DNA of 34,980 nt from contig CALBVZ010000097.1 in NCBI GenBank assembly GCA_937969445.1, positions 1 to 34,980 of the forward strand. Direction: 5' to 3'. Under the pieces are notes generated by a model. It was not told where the DNA came from. It did no database searches and saw only the letters and a program-made list of their open reading frames with translations. The DNA is from an uncultured Octadecabacter sp. GTDB taxonomy: Bacteria; Pseudomonadota; Alphaproteobacteria; Rhodobacterales; Rhodobacteraceae. Numbering within the stretch: position 1 is the stretch's first letter; each line of letters opens with the position of its first letter. Of the stretch, positions 15,637 to 25,853 are shown one piece after another. The position numbers and the translations under genes are program-made.

Positions 15637-16785
15637 ATGGCAAAACGCGATTATTATGACGTTCTAGGTGTCTCCAAAGGCGCAAGCGCCGACGAGATCA
15701 AGAAGGGCTATCGTCGAAAGGCGAAAGAGCTTCACCCAGATCGCAACACCGATAACCCAGACGCTGAAAGCCAGTTCAAAGAAGCTGGTGAGGCTTATGA
15801 AGTCCTGAAGGACGCTGAGAAAAAAGCGGCATATGACCGCTATGGTCACGCAGCGTTCGAAGGTGGCATGGGCGGCGGCGGTGGGCGTCCCGGTGGAATG
15901 GGCGGCCAAGGTGATTTTGGTTCCGCTTTCTCAGATATCTTTGACGACTTGTTTGGCAACATGGGTGGTGGACGCGGCGGCGGCGGACAATCCCGCGCAG
16001 CTCGCGGCAATGACCTACGCTATAACCTGCGCGTCACATTGGAAGAGGCATTCGCTGGCCTGCAAAAGACGATTACGGTTCCGACTGCATCTAGCTGTGG
16101 ATCCTGTAACGGTACTGGCGCTGAAGGCGGTTCAGAACCTCAAACCTGCCCGACATGTTCTGGCATGGGTAAGGTCCGCGCACAGCAAGGTTTCTTCACC
16201 GTCGAACGCACTTGCCCAACCTGTAATGGCATGGGCCAGACGATCAAAAACCCTTGCCATGAGTGCCATGGCCAAGGACGCGTTGAGAAAGAGAAATCAC
16301 TTTCCGTAAACATCCCTGCAGGGGTCGAAACCGGAACACGTATCCGTCTCGCTGGCGAAGGCGAAGCGGGCATGCGTGGCGGCCCAACGGGTGATCTCTA
16401 TATTTTCATCGAAGTACGCGAACATGATCTGTTTGAGCGTGAAGCTAACCACCTATTCTGCCGCGTGCCTGTCTCAATGGCGAAAGCCACGCTTGGTGGT
16501 GATATCGAAGTGCCGACAATCGACGGTGGTCGGTCACGTGTGAAAATTCCAGCGGGCTCACAGTCAGGTCGTCAGATGCGTTTACGTGCCAAAGGCATGC
16601 CCGCCCTTCGTGGAGGCGGCCCTGGTGATATGTTCATCGAAATGGCGGTAGAAACCCCTGTGAACCTGACCACTAAGCAGAAAGAACTGCTTCGCGAATT
16701 TGACGAGCTGGCGAGTGACAACAACCCGCAAACGTCCACGTTCTTCAAATCCGTTAAATCCTTCTGGGAATCGATGAAGGGTTAA
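15637..16785 (+). CDS. dnaJ: Chaperone protein DnaJ (Hsp40)
   Basis: 382 residues. Delivers unfolded clients to DnaK and stimulates its ATPase. The J domain (1-70) carries HPD at 33-35; a Gly/Phe-rich region spans about 73-120. The zinc domain has four CxxCxGxG units at C154/C157, C171/C174, C193/C196 and C207/C210. Two beta-rich client-binding domains and a dimerisation tail ending [14 protein letters not shown] follow. Start has AAGGGGGAAT upstream. Type I DnaJ, complete. A short GGTTAA/TTAACC inverted repeat overlaps the stop codon but lacks a T-run. radC begins 43 bases downstream. Confidence 0.99.
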   Translation: MAKRDYYDVLGVSKGASADEIKKGYRRKAKELHPDRNTDNPDAESQFKEAGEAYEVLKDAEKKAAYDRYGHAAFEGGMGGGGGRPGGMGGQGDFGSAFSDIFDDLFGNMGGGRGGGGQSRAARGNDLRYNLRVTLEEAFAGLQKTITVPTASSCGSCNGTGAEGGSEPQTCPTCSGMGKVRAQQGFFTVERTCPTCNGMGQTIKNPCHECHGQGRVEKEKSLSVNIPAGVETGTRIRLAGEGEAGMRGGPTGDLYIFIEVREHDLFEREANHLFCRVPVSMAKATLGGDIEVPTIDGGRSRVKIPAGSQSGRQMRLRAKGMPALRGGGPGDMFIEMAVETPVNLTTKQKELLREFDELASDNNPQTSTFFKSVKSFWESMKG

Positions 16786-16828
16786 GCCGTTAACCATGCG
16801 GTAATTAGAATCACAGCAAAGTCGGAGG

Positions 16829-17626
16829 ATGAAACATGCCTCCGCCTTCGCAGAAGCCCCGCTTTTACCTCTTGGCCAATCCTCGCCGGTTACAATTGAT
16901 CGCGATGAAGTCGAGATCGTTTCCGCCGTTTCCACATCCAAAAGTGGTAAGCATCCTTCATATCTAGCTGATCATCGTAAACGCCTACGTCATCGTTTCT
17001 TAACGGGCGGTGCTGCAGCGATGCCCGACTATGAAATTCTTGAACTCACATTATTTCGCGCGATCCCAAGACAAGATGTCAAACCACTCGCCCGCCTATT
17101 GATCGAAACTTTTGGTGACTTGAACGGCGTTCTCTCTGCACCGATCGCTCGGCTTGAAAGGGTGCACGGGGTTGGTCCTGCTGTCGCCCTTGAGCTCAAG
17201 GTCATGGAAACTGTGACCCATCGAATGGCCCGTGCAAAGGTCATGCAACGGCACGTGATAAGCTCGTGGGACGCAGTTCTCGACTACTGCCATACGGTCA
17301 TGGCACATCGGGACACCGAACAGTTTCGCGTACTCTTTCTCGACCGGAAAAACGTACTTATCGCGGACGAGGCGCAAGGTACTGGCACTGTTGATCATGT
17401 CCCAGTCTATCCACGCGAAGTCGTTAAACGTGCACTCGAACTCAATGCATCCGCGTTGATTCTTGTTCACAATCACCCGTCCGGTGATCCGACCCCATCA
17501 GATGAAGACATCGCCATGACTAGACAGATTTCAGACGCGGCCGGGGCGCTCAATATATCGCTCCATGACCATCTGATTATAGGGCGTTCGCGTGAGCTTA
17601 GCTTTAAGTCACAAGGGTTGATCTAG
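16829..17626 (+). CDS. radC: RadC family JAB/MPN-domain protein
   Basis: 265 residues. The C-terminal RadC domain (about 140-265) holds the JAB metalloprotease-like motif HNHPSGD (214-220) with downstream D and S, and a helix-hairpin-helix-like segment ([19 protein letters not shown], 100-118) precedes it. The name is historic; a role in DNA repair is unproven and the biochemical activity of RadC is unknown. The only usable start is ATG 16829: an upstream in-frame ATG is closed by TAA, and no other start codon lies in the N-terminal region. Its Shine-Dalgarno CGGAGG abuts the ATG with no spacer. The TAG stop shares CTAG with the convergent gene on the minus strand. Confidence 0.9.
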   Translation: MKHASAFAEAPLLPLGQSSPVTIDRDEVEIVSAVSTSKSGKHPSYLADHRKRLRHRFLTGGAAAMPDYEILELTLFRAIPRQDVKPLARLLIETFGDLNGVLSAPIARLERVHGVGPAVALELKVMETVTHRMARAKVMQRHVISSWDAVLDYCHTVMAHRDTEQFRVLFLDRKNVLIADEAQGTGTVDHVPVYPREVVKRALELNASALILVHNHPSGDPTPSDEDIAMTRQISDAAGALNISLHDHLIIGRSRELSFKSQGLI

Positions 17627-19167
17627 GGCGCACCACGCACCCAAAGCTCTACGCGACGATTGGTCTGTTGACCCCAAATCGTATCATCGCAAGCCATTGG
17701 AAGCGCTTCTCCGAACGCCTCAGTTTCAACTTGGACATTTGACGGAAACGACCCACCCAACGCGCGACTTAGATCACGCATGACGGCTTCGGCCCGCGCA
17801 GATGAAAGATCACGGTTCGCCGTGGCAGGTCCGCGTCCATCACTGAACCCGACCAACATCAATTCTTGCCCGCCGAACCGCCCGTCTCGAATGGCCTGCG
17901 CCAACTGCATCACGTTTGAGCGGGATTGACCGTCTAGCCTTGTCGACCCGGGTTCAAATCGGAAGGTGCTAGACATGCGAACACGCGGTGACAACAAACG
18001 AACCATACGTTGCAATTCTGTGAGCGGGACTTCGGTTCCAGCATTCGATATTGCATTCGCGAGTCGATCTCCTTGATCCGCCAACGGAATCGGCACGGCA
18101 GCAAGATCCACGAATCCTGCGCGACGAATTACCAATTGTGCGGATGGAGACCTTAGCCAATCGAGAAATTCGACGATCTGAGGGTGCTGTTTCCGTTGCG
18201 GCAAATAGATGAACATTGGAAACGTCAGTGGGTAATCTTCGGTCTTCATGGTTAAAAACCGAGCCTCTGACAACAAACCGCAAGCCCCATTTAATGTCAG
18301 AGGTTGTGTGTTCTGCGTCGCACCGTAAGGAACAAGTGACAGTTCGCTGGCCCCGCTAGAAACCGCATCCAGAAGTGTGTCCAAGTCTTCATATGAAAAA
18401 TCTGGCGTCCCCAACTGCAAGCCAAACGGGCGCATAAACCTATCTTCAAACCCTTGAATCTGACCATCACTATCTTCCTTCAAATGCACATTGAACTGCC
18501 CACCTGACCCTGACAGCTCGTCAGTCAAATCCGCCATCGATATTGACCGCACGTCCGAGTTTGCAGGAACGACAGGCACAAGTGCATCTAACGCTAGAAT
18601 GCGTGCATGCCGAGCAAGGTTTAGTGGCCCAAGACCAGCGTCCGCTGCAATGTCCAGCTCAGTGTCTCGCAGCTCGCGCATCGACATAAGCGCATCAGCG
18701 TCATGATTTACAAACTTCGTGAAGGCTTGGTCTTGGGGCTCGATCTCAATGGAAATCTTAAGCGCGATTGTCCCGTCGGAGCGAAGAAGCTGAAAGCCTT
18801 GGACACTTTCACGTGCATTCCACCCATTGTCCCGCGCGTATGCGTCAATCAGCGCGGGCAAAAGTAAGTCACCCATCCGCGCAGCACCGGTTAGTCGCAG
18901 ACTAGCAACGTAATTTTCTAAATCAGGGCAATTCGCGCCATCGCATAACATCCCGTCAGCCCGGAATGTGACAAAGCCAGCATCAGAGGCAACCGATACG
19001 TTTTCACCATCAAATGCGACAAACCGGCCGGCCACCGACACGGCATCATTCTCGCTTCGATAAATAACATCCTGCGCAGCAGAACTTCCCACGAAAACAA
19101 AATGTGCGGCGAAAACCGCCGCACATTTCAAAAATAGTTGAATCTTCTTGAACCATGTACTCGTCAT
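17623..19167 (-). CDS. PstS-like substrate-binding domain fused to OmpA-type peptidoglycan-binding domain
   Basis: 514 residues, exported: residues 1-31 form a signal peptide ending SSAAQ. A short beta-rich segment with CDGANCP (about 75-81) precedes a long region resembling PstS/SBP-like solute-binding proteins. The last 125 residues are an OmpA-C domain: [34 protein letters not shown] and the terminal NRRVELWV. It would bind peptidoglycan while holding a ligand-binding domain in the periplasm. No phosphate transporter genes adjoin, so phosphate as ligand is not supported. It overlaps the upstream 19164-20255 gene as ATGA, indicating coupled expression. Confidence 0.75.
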   Translation of the reverse strand: MTSTWFKKIQLFLKCAAVFAAHFVFVGSSAAQDVIYRSENDAVSVAGRFVAFDGENVSVASDAGFVTFRADGMLCDGANCPDLENYVASLRLTGAARMGDLLLPALIDAYARDNGWNARESVQGFQLLRSDGTIALKISIEIEPQDQAFTKFVNHDADALMSMRELRDTELDIAADAGLGPLNLARHARILALDALVPVVPANSDVRSISMADLTDELSGSGGQFNVHLKEDSDGQIQGFEDRFMRPFGLQLGTPDFSYEDLDTLLDAVSSGASELSLVPYGATQNTQPLTLNGACGLLSEARFLTMKTEDYPLTFPMFIYLPQRKQHPQIVEFLDWLRSPSAQLVIRRAGFVDLAAVPIPLADQGDRLANAISNAGTEVPLTELQRMVRLLSPRVRMSSTFRFEPGSTRLDGQSRSNVMQLAQAIRDGRFGGQELMLVGFSDGRGPATANRDLSSARAEAVMRDLSRALGGSFPSNVQVETEAFGEALPMACDDTIWGQQTNRRVELWVRGAP

Positions 19168-20255
19168 TTAGACGCGATTGTTAGGTCCTCAAACATGTTT
19201 TGCAAGATCAGAAAGTCGCCAACCGCGTTACATTCCGGCATTATCATCGTCAGATCCAACGCAGCCGTTTGACCTGTGGGAGAAAACTGCAAGCTCTGAG
19301 CATTGAGTTCCTGTCCACAGTTACCAGTCGTGATCTCCGCCTCAGCGACGAGCATGACCTCAAAGTCGGATGCCATCATCCCAGTCGGGAAAGTGTAAAT
19401 TTCGGCCATCAACGCGCTATCAACCGTCTTCACACCGAGGCGAACAAGATATCCACCCGTTCCTGTTTCAATTCGACTGACATCGCCAGGATTGCTTGCG
19501 TAAATGTGGCTTTCATCGCCGAATTCTGCGTCGCCCTCATAGGCGCTCAGCATTACTGACGAATCGCCCTGCCATTGCAGCACTGCCCGATCGTAGTCGG
19601 CGAAATCTGGGACCGTCGCTGTCGCAACTGCGCCATCACCATTTTCAAATGCTGCGATCATAACGGCAACTTCTGCCAATGCCGGCACGGTGATTTCAGC
19701 CTCACCAGTATCATTGGTCATTGCTGTGAACATCATGCCTTGATGGTGAATCGTAAACGCAGAAGACACGTGGCACGGAGCACTCACTGAAAGCGTAACG
19801 CTCGCGACAGATCCTACAGCGGCGCCCATCGTTGGAACGCAATCGACTTCAACTGTCTCAGTAAGGTCGTTCTCCACAGCTGGAATTTCTTCCGTTTCGA
19901 GCGCCGCCAATTGTACGGGCGCTTCCTGAACGACAGGAACTTTTGCGGAATCTGGCAAAACAACAGACGCAATGACAGTCGCTTCCGGCTTTGAAAGCTC
20001 AGGCGTTTCAGTCATCAGGACACCGCCCTGCGCAACAGAGATCGCGTCATCTTCGATCAGCGGCGATTCAATAGTGACATCCGGAGAAATTGCGACTTCC
20101 TGTTCAACGGGTTCAGAAAAAGGCGCAGGCTGTGTAGCGGCCTCTTCGTTTCCAAATCGACTCGCCAACGCGTCGCCGTTTTGCATCACAAAACCGATTC
20201 CCAACGCCACACTAAATGTGCCGGCGGCCATACCAACTTGTCTGATTCTAGACAT
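19164..20255 (-). CDS. Unrecognised membrane-anchored envelope protein, secA-adjacent
   Basis: 363 residues from the preferred start. I do not recognise a domain family; similar genes beside secA in roseobacters are, I recall, sometimes labelled translocase without clear basis. One hydrophobic N-terminal segment (about 8-24) suggests an anchor or uncleaved signal. Then comes an acidic linker rich in E, P, V and A (about 35-135), and a C-terminal beta-rich part with cysteines in DCVPT, APCHVSS, GNCGQE and MPECNA that could form disulfides in the periplasm. The frame can open at GTG 20273, but ATG 20255 has a perfect Shine-Dalgarno. It is coupled by ATGA to the PstS-OmpA chimera, suggesting a joint complex. 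Confidence 0.7.
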   Translation of the reverse strand: MSRIRQVGMAAGTFSVALGIGFVMQNGDALASRFGNEEAATQPAPFSEPVEQEVAISPDVTIESPLIEDDAISVAQGGVLMTETPELSKPEATVIASVVLPDSAKVPVVQEAPVQLAALETEEIPAVENDLTETVEVDCVPTMGAAVGSVASVTLSVSAPCHVSSAFTIHHQGMMFTAMTNDTGEAEITVPALAEVAVMIAAFENGDGAVATATVPDFADYDRAVLQWQGDSSVMLSAYEGDAEFGDESHIYASNPGDVSRIETGTGGYLVRLGVKTVDSALMAEIYTFPTGMMASDFEVMLVAEAEITTGNCGQELNAQSLQFSPTGQTAALDLTMIMPECNAVGDFLILQNMFEDLTIASK

Positions 20256-20262
20256 CTGATCA

Positions 20263-20268
20263 CTCCTT
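20263..20268 (-). promoter_or_regulatory. Shine-Dalgarno AAGGAG that fixes the start at 20255
   Basis: On the minus strand AAGGAG lies seven bases before ATG 20255. It falls inside the longer frame from GTG 20273 and so argues for the shorter protein. Confidence 0.8.
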
Positions 20269-20301
20269 CCCACAATGGGTCAGGGTGCAGATTGCTTTAC
20301 T

Positions 20302-20329
20302 CCCATGACCTTAGCTGGGCGGTCATGGG
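20302..20329 (-). terminator. Hairpin after secA, probable weak terminator
   Basis: CCCATGACC (20302-20310) and GGTCATGGG (20321-20329) form a perfect 9-bp stem with a 10-base loop, 50 bases past the secA stop. No T-run follows on the minus strand, so it may be a factor-dependent or partial terminator that separates secA from the two envelope genes below, or a 3' stabiliser. Confidence 0.5.
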
Positions 20330-20378
20330 GATTCTTTCCGTCAGGATTACGGCGAGAACTAGGCCTTATGTTCGACCT

Positions 20379-23069
20379 TTAGCTTAACTGTCCGTGGCAG
20401 TGCTTGAACTTCTTGCCGGATCCACATGGGCATGCATCATTACGTCCTGGGTTGCCCCAAGTGGACTCGTCTGCCTCGTCAAAACCAGGTCGCGCGGCCG
20501 CTTTCGGTTCAGGCGCTGGGGCTTCTCCACCTTGCGCCTGGCGCTGTTGTTCCATCGCCTGAGCAACCATCGCCTCTTGCTCTTCTTTGGTCATAGGGCG
20601 AATCTGAGCGAGCTTTTGTGTCACATCAGCACGCAAGCCATCGAGCAGCCCTTCAAACAACTGGAACGATTCTGTTTTGTATTCGTTCAGCGGATCACGT
20701 TGAGCGTATCCACGGAACCCCACGACAGAACGCAAGTGTTCCAAGGTCAGCAAATGCTCGCGCCATTTCGCATCAATCGTTTGTAGCAAAATTTGCTTTT
20801 CGATGTTGCGCATAACCTCTGAACCGAACGCGGCAGTTTTCTCCGCCATGTGTGCATCAGCAGCTTCTTCAAGACGCTCACGAATATCGTCGTCATCGAC
20901 GCCTTCTTCGTTTGCCCACTCGATTACCGGAACATCGAGGCCAAGTTGCGCGATAACCTGCGCGTAAAGGCCTTCAGTGTCCCATTGATCCGCATAGCTT
21001 TTGGCAGGGATATGCGTATCGACAAGATCGTCAATCACTTGGCTACGCATGTCGGCAGCAATTTCAGAAATGTCCTCTGCTTCCATAATCTCACGGCGTT
21101 GGCTGAAGATCACCTTACGTTGATCGTTCATCACATCATCAAATTTCAAGAGCTGTTTACGGATATCGAAGTTACGACCCTCGACCTTTGCCTGCGCGCG
21201 CTCAAGGGACTTGTTCACCCAAGGGTGCACAATCGCTTCGCCGTCTTTCATGCCAAGAGACGACAGTACTTTGTCTAAACGTTCTGAACCAAAGATGCGC
21301 ATCAGGTCATCTTCCAAGGACAAGAAGAAGGACGACTTGCCCGGATCACCCTGACGGCCAGAGCGCCCACGAAGCTGGTTATCAATGCGACGGCTTTCAT
21401 GGCGTTCCGTTGCGAGCACGAACAAACCACCAGCGTCTTTAACCGCTTGCTCATCTGCTTTGTGCGCTTCTTCGATCTGCGCACGAACTTCTTCGTTTAC
21501 ATCATCTGGTGTCGCAGCAATCGCTTCCATGATCTTGAATTCGATGTTCCCGCCAAGCTTAATGTCAGTGCCACGACCAGCCATGTTGGTCGCGATTGTG
21601 ACGGCACCCAGTTTACCTGCATCCGCAACAATCTGTGCTTCCTGCTCGTGCTGACGCGCGTTCAGAACGTTGTGGGCAATACCTTCAGCATCCAAAAGCT
21701 GGCTTAGAAATTCGGACTTTTCGATGGATGTCGTACCCACCAATGTCGGCTGGCCCTTGGCGTTGGCTTCTTTGATCGCCTTTACAACACCGTCGAACTT
21801 CTCTTTCGCGGTACGGTACACTTGGTCGTGCTCGTCGATCCGTGCGATTGGGCGGTTTGTTGGAACTTCAACAACGCCGAGCCCGTAGATTTCATTGAAT
21901 TCTTCTGCCTCGGTCAATGCTGTACCCGTCATTCCGCCCAGCTTTTCGTACAAACGGAAGTAGTTCTGGAATGTCACAGATGCGAGCGTGACATTCTCTG
22001 GCTGAATCTTGCAATCTTCTTTCGCTTCAATTGCTTGATGCAATCCCTCGGACAAACGACGGCCCGTCATCATACGGCCCGTGAATTCATCAATCAAAAC
22101 CACTTCGCCATCGCGAACGATGTAGTCTTTATCGCGAGTGAAAAGTTTATGTGCACGCAGGCCTTGGTTGACGTGGTGAACAATCGACGTGCTTTCAGGT
22201 GCGTATAGCGATTGGTCCTCTGGCAAAATACCGGCAGACACCAAACGCTCTTCAAGGAACTCGTTGCCCTCATCCGTGTAGTTCACGTTGCGGGTTTTTT
22301 CGTCCAGCGTGAAGTGATCATCCTGAATTTCAGGGATCAGCTTGTCGATGGTCACATACATTTCGGACCGGTCTTCTGCTGGTCCGGAAATAATCAGCGG
22401 TGTGCGCGCTTCATCGACAAGGATGGAATCGACCTCATCCACAATCGCAAAGTTATGCTCACGCTGGTTCATCTGGGACAGCTCGGACTTCATGTTATCG
22501 CGAAGGTAGTCGAACCCAAGCTCGTTGTTCGTTGCGTAAGTCACATCGCAGCGATACGCGGCATTCTTTTCGGCCTCTGGCTGCTGTGGGTAAATAACAC
22601 CAGTTGTAAGCCCCAAGAACGTGAACACTTGGCTCATCCATTCAGCGTCACGCTTAGCAAGGTAGTCGTTCACAGTAACAACATGCACACCCTTACCCGT
22701 GAGGGCATTCAGATACGCAGGGAACGTCGCAACAAGTGTTTTACCTTCACCTGTCTTCATCTCGGAGATATTGCCTTGGTGCAGGAAGATCCCGCCCATC
22801 AGTTGGGTATCAAATGCCCGCAAGCCCAGCGCACGTTTCGCAGCTTCGCGGCAGTTCGCAAACGCTTCCGGCAGCAGCGCATCGAGGCTTTCACCACCCA
22901 TCGCGCGTTTCGCTAACTCTTCAGTCTTGGCCTTGATGCCTTCGTCGCTTAGCGCTTCGCACTCAGCTTCAAGCGCGTTGATCTTCTCAATCTGCGGAAG
23001 CGTCGCCTTTACTAAGCGGTCGTTCGGCGTACCAAAAATCTTCTTCGCAATCGTTCCAAGACCGAGCAT
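20379..23069 (-). CDS. secA: Protein translocase ATPase SecA
   Basis: 896 residues from ATG 23069. Motor that pushes preproteins through SecYEG at the inner membrane. Walker A is MKTGEGKT (104-111). [17 protein letters not shown] marks the DEAD-type Walker B, and [10 protein letters not shown] and [11 protein letters not shown] are family hallmarks. The zinc-binding tail [14 protein letters not shown] that contacts SecB is intact. The open frame continues upstream to 23177, but that extension ([11 protein letters not shown]...) is foreign to the family, whereas [13 protein letters not shown] is the standard N-terminus and has GGAGAG at 23073-23078. Divergent from ppiC across 189 bases, in which no clear promoter was read. 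Confidence 0.98.
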   Translation of the reverse strand: MLGLGTIAKKIFGTPNDRLVKATLPQIEKINALEAECEALSDEGIKAKTEELAKRAMGGESLDALLPEAFANCREAAKRALGLRAFDTQLMGGIFLHQGNISEMKTGEGKTLVATFPAYLNALTGKGVHVVTVNDYLAKRDAEWMSQVFTFLGLTTGVIYPQQPEAEKNAAYRCDVTYATNNELGFDYLRDNMKSELSQMNQREHNFAIVDEVDSILVDEARTPLIISGPAEDRSEMYVTIDKLIPEIQDDHFTLDEKTRNVNYTDEGNEFLEERLVSAGILPEDQSLYAPESTSIVHHVNQGLRAHKLFTRDKDYIVRDGEVVLIDEFTGRMMTGRRLSEGLHQAIEAKEDCKIQPENVTLASVTFQNYFRLYEKLGGMTGTALTEAEEFNEIYGLGVVEVPTNRPIARIDEHDQVYRTAKEKFDGVVKAIKEANAKGQPTLVGTTSIEKSEFLSQLLDAEGIAHNVLNARQHEQEAQIVADAGKLGAVTIATNMAGRGTDIKLGGNIEFKIMEAIAATPDDVNEEVRAQIEEAHKADEQAVKDAGGLFVLATERHESRRIDNQLRGRSGRQGDPGKSSFFLSLEDDLMRIFGSERLDKVLSSLGMKDGEAIVHPWVNKSLERAQAKVEGRNFDIRKQLLKFDDVMNDQRKVIFSQRREIMEAEDISEIAADMRSQVIDDLVDTHIPAKSYADQWDTEGLYAQVIAQLGLDVPVIEWANEEGVDDDDIRERLEEAADAHMAEKTAAFGSEVMRNIEKQILLQTIDAKWREHLLTLEHLRSVVGFRGYAQRDPLNEYKTESFQLFEGLLDGLRADVTQKLAQIRPMTKEEQEAMVAQAMEQQRQAQGGEAPAPEPKAAARPGFDEADESTWGNPGRNDACPCGSGKKFKHCHGQLS

Positions 23070-23258
23070 ATTCTCTCCAGGCGCGCCATTTTGGGCGTCT
23101 CTAACATCAATGTGTGAGGAGGTTGGTTGTGCCTGTCGCGCACGCCCCATAGAAACAGGGCCAAGACCGGCCTCCAAAGGACCTTATGGGGATGTAAGGG
23201 GCCGTCATTGAGGTGTCAACGCCGTGGCCAAGCTGCGGCTCATCAAGGAACTGTTAAC

Positions 23259-24113
23259 ATGCTAATTCGCACCAAATTGCTGGCTTCTGCAGCACTTTTC
23301 TCCTTCACAACTACGTTTGCTTACGCAGATTCACATGCTGACATGTCCGCTGAGACGGTTGTCGCGTCTGTAAACGGGTCAGAGATCACTTTGGGCCAGC
23401 TCGTCATGCTGCGGTCACAACTGCCAGAACAATATCAACAGCTGCCAGATGATGTGGTCTTTAACGGCTTAGTTGAACAGCTGGTAAATCAGCAGCTTCT
23501 TGCCGACTCTCTAGAGGTTGAGCCAAAACGCGTAGGTATCGCTCTCGCAAATGAAACGCGCTCTCTTCGGGCTGGTGAAGTCGTAAACTCGATCACCAGC
23601 GCGCCGGTCAGCGACGAAGAAATTCAAGCTGCTTACGATTCACGCTTTGAAGATGTCGAACCTGACTCAGAATTCAACGCGTCGCATATTTTGGTTGAGA
23701 CTGAAGAAGAAGCAAACGAAGTCAAAGCACTTATCGACGATGGCGCTGATTTCGCTGAAACAGCGGTCGAACGCTCCACTGGCCCATCCGGTCCTTCTGG
23801 TGGTGAACTTGGTTGGTTCGGTGTTGGCATGATGGTTCCGGAATTTGAAGCGGCCGTTATGACACTGGAAGTCGGCGAAGTTTCCGCGCCCGTTCAAACG
23901 CAATTTGGTTGGCACATCGTACAGTTGAACGAAACACGCGAAACTGAATTGCCAACAGTCGAAGAGCTGCGCAACGAGTTAGCGTCCGAGATTCAGCAAG
24001 AAACTCTAAACACGCTCATCGCTGGTTTGACCGAGGCCGCCGAGGTCACATTGCCCGAAGAAGGCCAATTTGATTTCTCGCTCATTCAGAACCTTGAGCT
24101 CCTAGAGGACTAA
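23259..24113 (+). CDS. Periplasmic parvulin-type peptidyl-prolyl isomerase (PpiC/SurA-like)
   Basis: 284 residues from ATG 23259; the frame is open further upstream, but this ATG has AAGGAA and begins a clean Sec signal peptide (1-23, cleavage near AYA|D). A SurA-N-like helical region (about 30-135) precedes the parvulin domain at about 139-226, with FNASHILVETEEEA, GGELGWFGVGMMVPEFE and FGWHIVQLNE as hallmarks. Catalyses cis-trans isomerisation of X-Pro bonds and aids folding of exported proteins, which suits its place beside secA. argJ starts two bases after its stop. Among paralogues it could be named ppiC or plp; I leave the symbol empty. Confidence 0.92.
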   Translation: MLIRTKLLASAALFSFTTTFAYADSHADMSAETVVASVNGSEITLGQLVMLRSQLPEQYQQLPDDVVFNGLVEQLVNQQLLADSLEVEPKRVGIALANETRSLRAGEVVNSITSAPVSDEEIQAAYDSRFEDVEPDSEFNASHILVETEEEANEVKALIDDGADFAETAVERSTGPSGPSGGELGWFGVGMMVPEFEAAVMTLEVGEVSAPVQTQFGWHIVQLNETRETELPTVEELRNELASEIQQETLNTLIAGLTEAAEVTLPEEGQFDFSLIQNLELLED

Positions 24114-24115
24114 AA

Positions 24116-25330
24116 ATGGCTATTTCCCCCCTCGCACCTGACTCTTTCCCGCAATTGCCCGAAATTGAAGGCGTTCGGTTTGCGTCCGGTGCGGCGGGGG
24201 TCAAATACCAAGGCCGCAAGGATGTTATGCTTGCCGAATTGATCGCCGGCACCTCCATTGCGGGTGTGTTCACACGCTCCTCAACACGCTCAGCTCCGGT
24301 ACTGGATTGTCAGGCCAAGCTTGATGGGTCGTCTGAAGATCGTGCTGCTATTCTTGTGAACTCCGGAAATTCCAACGCGTTTACGGGTTCCGCAGGCGAA
24401 AAGTCAGTTGACGCAATTTGTGACACAGTTGCGGAGTCGACCGGAGTTCCAAAGGCTCGCATTTTTACCGCTTCGACTGGCGTCATCGGTGAGCGTCTTC
24501 CACACGAAAAGATTACTGAAAAAGTTGCGGGTCTCGCCGCGAGTCTAAATTCTTCCGGCATTGAAGACGCAGCGAACGCCATCATGACGACCGACACCTT
24601 TGCGAAGGGTTCTAGCGCTGAAGTTCTCATAGACGGAAAAACGGTAAAGATCGCGGGGATCGCTAAGGGGTCAGGAATGATCGCGCCGGATATGGCGACG
24701 ATGCTCGTGTACATCTTCACTGATGCGAAAATTGAACAACCCGCACTGCAGGCTCTTTTGGGCGCGCTTACGGATCAGACATTCAACTGCATTACAGTTG
24801 ATAGTGACACCTCCACTTCTGACAGCCTTATGGTGGCTGCGACGGGTGCCTCAGGTGTCGACGTTACAGATAGCGCAGGTTTCACGCAGGCATTGCATGG
24901 AGTGATGTTGAATCTAGCGCACCAAGTTGTTCGCGATGGCGAAGGTGCAACCAAATTCGTTGAGGTGAAAGTTACAGGTGCCGCGTCCGACGCAGAAGCC
25001 CGCCAAGTTGGACTATCGATTGCCAATTCCCCACTCGTAAAGACGGCTATCGCTGGCGAAGATCCGAACTGGGGGCGTATCGTTATGGCTGTCGGTAAGT
25101 CCGGTGCGCAGGCGGATCGCGACCGTCTGTCAATCAAGTTTGGCGATGTCCTTGTAGCGGAGAATGGGTGGGTTTCACCGGACTATTCCGAGGAAGCTGG
25201 CGCGAAACATATGAGGCAGCAAGATATTCTCATTTCCGTCGATCTCGGAATTGGGGGCGGTATCGGTACTGTTTGGACCTGCGATCTGACCCACGGCTAC
25301 ATTACTATCAACGCGGACTATCGGTCGTGA
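24116..25330 (+). CDS. argJ: Bifunctional ornithine acetyltransferase / N-acetylglutamate synthase ArgJ
   Basis: 404 residues. Transfers acetyl from N-acetylornithine to glutamate (cyclic arginine pathway) and may also make N-acetylglutamate from acetyl-CoA. ArgJ is an Ntn-hydrolase-like enzyme that cuts itself before a threonine: KGSGMIAPDMATML places cleavage between A194 and T195, splitting alpha and beta subunits. FTASTGVIGERL (118-129) builds the oxyanion-hole region, and NSPLVKTAIAGEDPNWGRI is the conserved C-terminal signature. The gene begins two bases after the PPIase stop, and its TGA overlaps the GTG start of mutT, so three plus-strand genes appear to be one unit. Bifunctionality cannot be judged from sequence alone. 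Confidence 0.97.
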   Translation: MAISPLAPDSFPQLPEIEGVRFASGAAGVKYQGRKDVMLAELIAGTSIAGVFTRSSTRSAPVLDCQAKLDGSSEDRAAILVNSGNSNAFTGSAGEKSVDAICDTVAESTGVPKARIFTASTGVIGERLPHEKITEKVAGLAASLNSSGIEDAANAIMTTDTFAKGSSAEVLIDGKTVKIAGIAKGSGMIAPDMATMLVYIFTDAKIEQPALQALLGALTDQTFNCITVDSDTSTSDSLMVAATGASGVDVTDSAGFTQALHGVMLNLAHQVVRDGEGATKFVEVKVTGAASDAEARQVGLSIANSPLVKTAIAGEDPNWGRIVMAVGKSGAQADRDRLSIKFGDVLVAENGWVSPDYSEEAGAKHMRQQDILISVDLGIGGGIGTVWTCDLTHGYITINADYRS

Positions 25331-25725
25331 AAACAGTTCTTGTCAGTGCGGTCGCACTTATTGATGTCGACGGTCGCGTTCTTTTGGCCCAACGTCCCGA
25401 AGGGAAATCGATGGCCGGCCTATGGGAATTTCCAGGCGGCAAAGTCGAGCAAGGTGAAACACCTGAAATTGCTTTGATTCGTGAGCTTGAAGAGGAGCTG
25501 GGTATCAATACTTGGCAATCCTGCCTTGCGCCTCTGACCTTTGCGAGCCACAGCTATGATGATTTTCACCTCATCATGCCTCTATTTGCGTGCCGCAAAT
25601 GGGAAGGAACGCCAAAGCCTCGAGAGGGTCAAACGCTCAAGTGGGCAAAGGCTAACGAGCTGCGCGATTACCCCATGCCTGCCGCTGACATACCCCTAAT
25701 TCCGATCCTTCGCGACTGGCTGTGA
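25327..25725 (+). CDS. mutT: 8-oxo-dGTP diphosphatase MutT (Nudix hydrolase)
   Basis: 132 residues from GTG 25327, which overlaps the argJ stop (GTGA). The longer frame from 25168 lies inside argJ and is not plausible. The Nudix box is complete: G38, E44, R52, E53, E56, E57 and G59 in GGKVEQGE...RELEEELGI. AGLWEFPGGK (30-39) is typical of MutT, which hydrolyses 8-oxo-dGTP so that oxidised guanine is not put into DNA. Length matches E. coli MutT (about 129). Association with argJ is a known roseobacter arrangement as I recall it, and has no obvious metabolic link. Confidence 0.94.
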   Translation: MKTVLVSAVALIDVDGRVLLAQRPEGKSMAGLWEFPGGKVEQGETPEIALIRELEEELGINTWQSCLAPLTFASHSYDDFHLIMPLFACRKWEGTPKPREGQTLKWAKANELRDYPMPAADIPLIPILRDWL

Positions 25726-25853
25726 AGGCGCATTGATCCAGCGGCGATTGACTGTGGCAAAATTTAGGCAAATGTGGCAGAATTATGATCATTGTTTATA
25801 TCCGCCCGAAGCTGCTGGGCGAATATACCAATCGCGTCAAATGGGGGATTCTG

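Noticed and set aside
16780-16795. GGTTAA/TTAACC repeat at the dnaJ stop as a terminator
   Set aside because: AT-rich 6-bp stem with no following T-run.
23070-23177. 36-residue N-terminal extension of SecA
   Set aside because: The standard family N-terminus [10 protein letters not shown] starts at 23069 with GGAGAG upstream; the extension resembles no SecA I know.
23127-23258. 44-residue N-terminal extension of the parvulin-type PPIase
   Set aside because: It would bury the signal peptide that begins at 23259, and ATG 23259 has its own Shine-Dalgarno.
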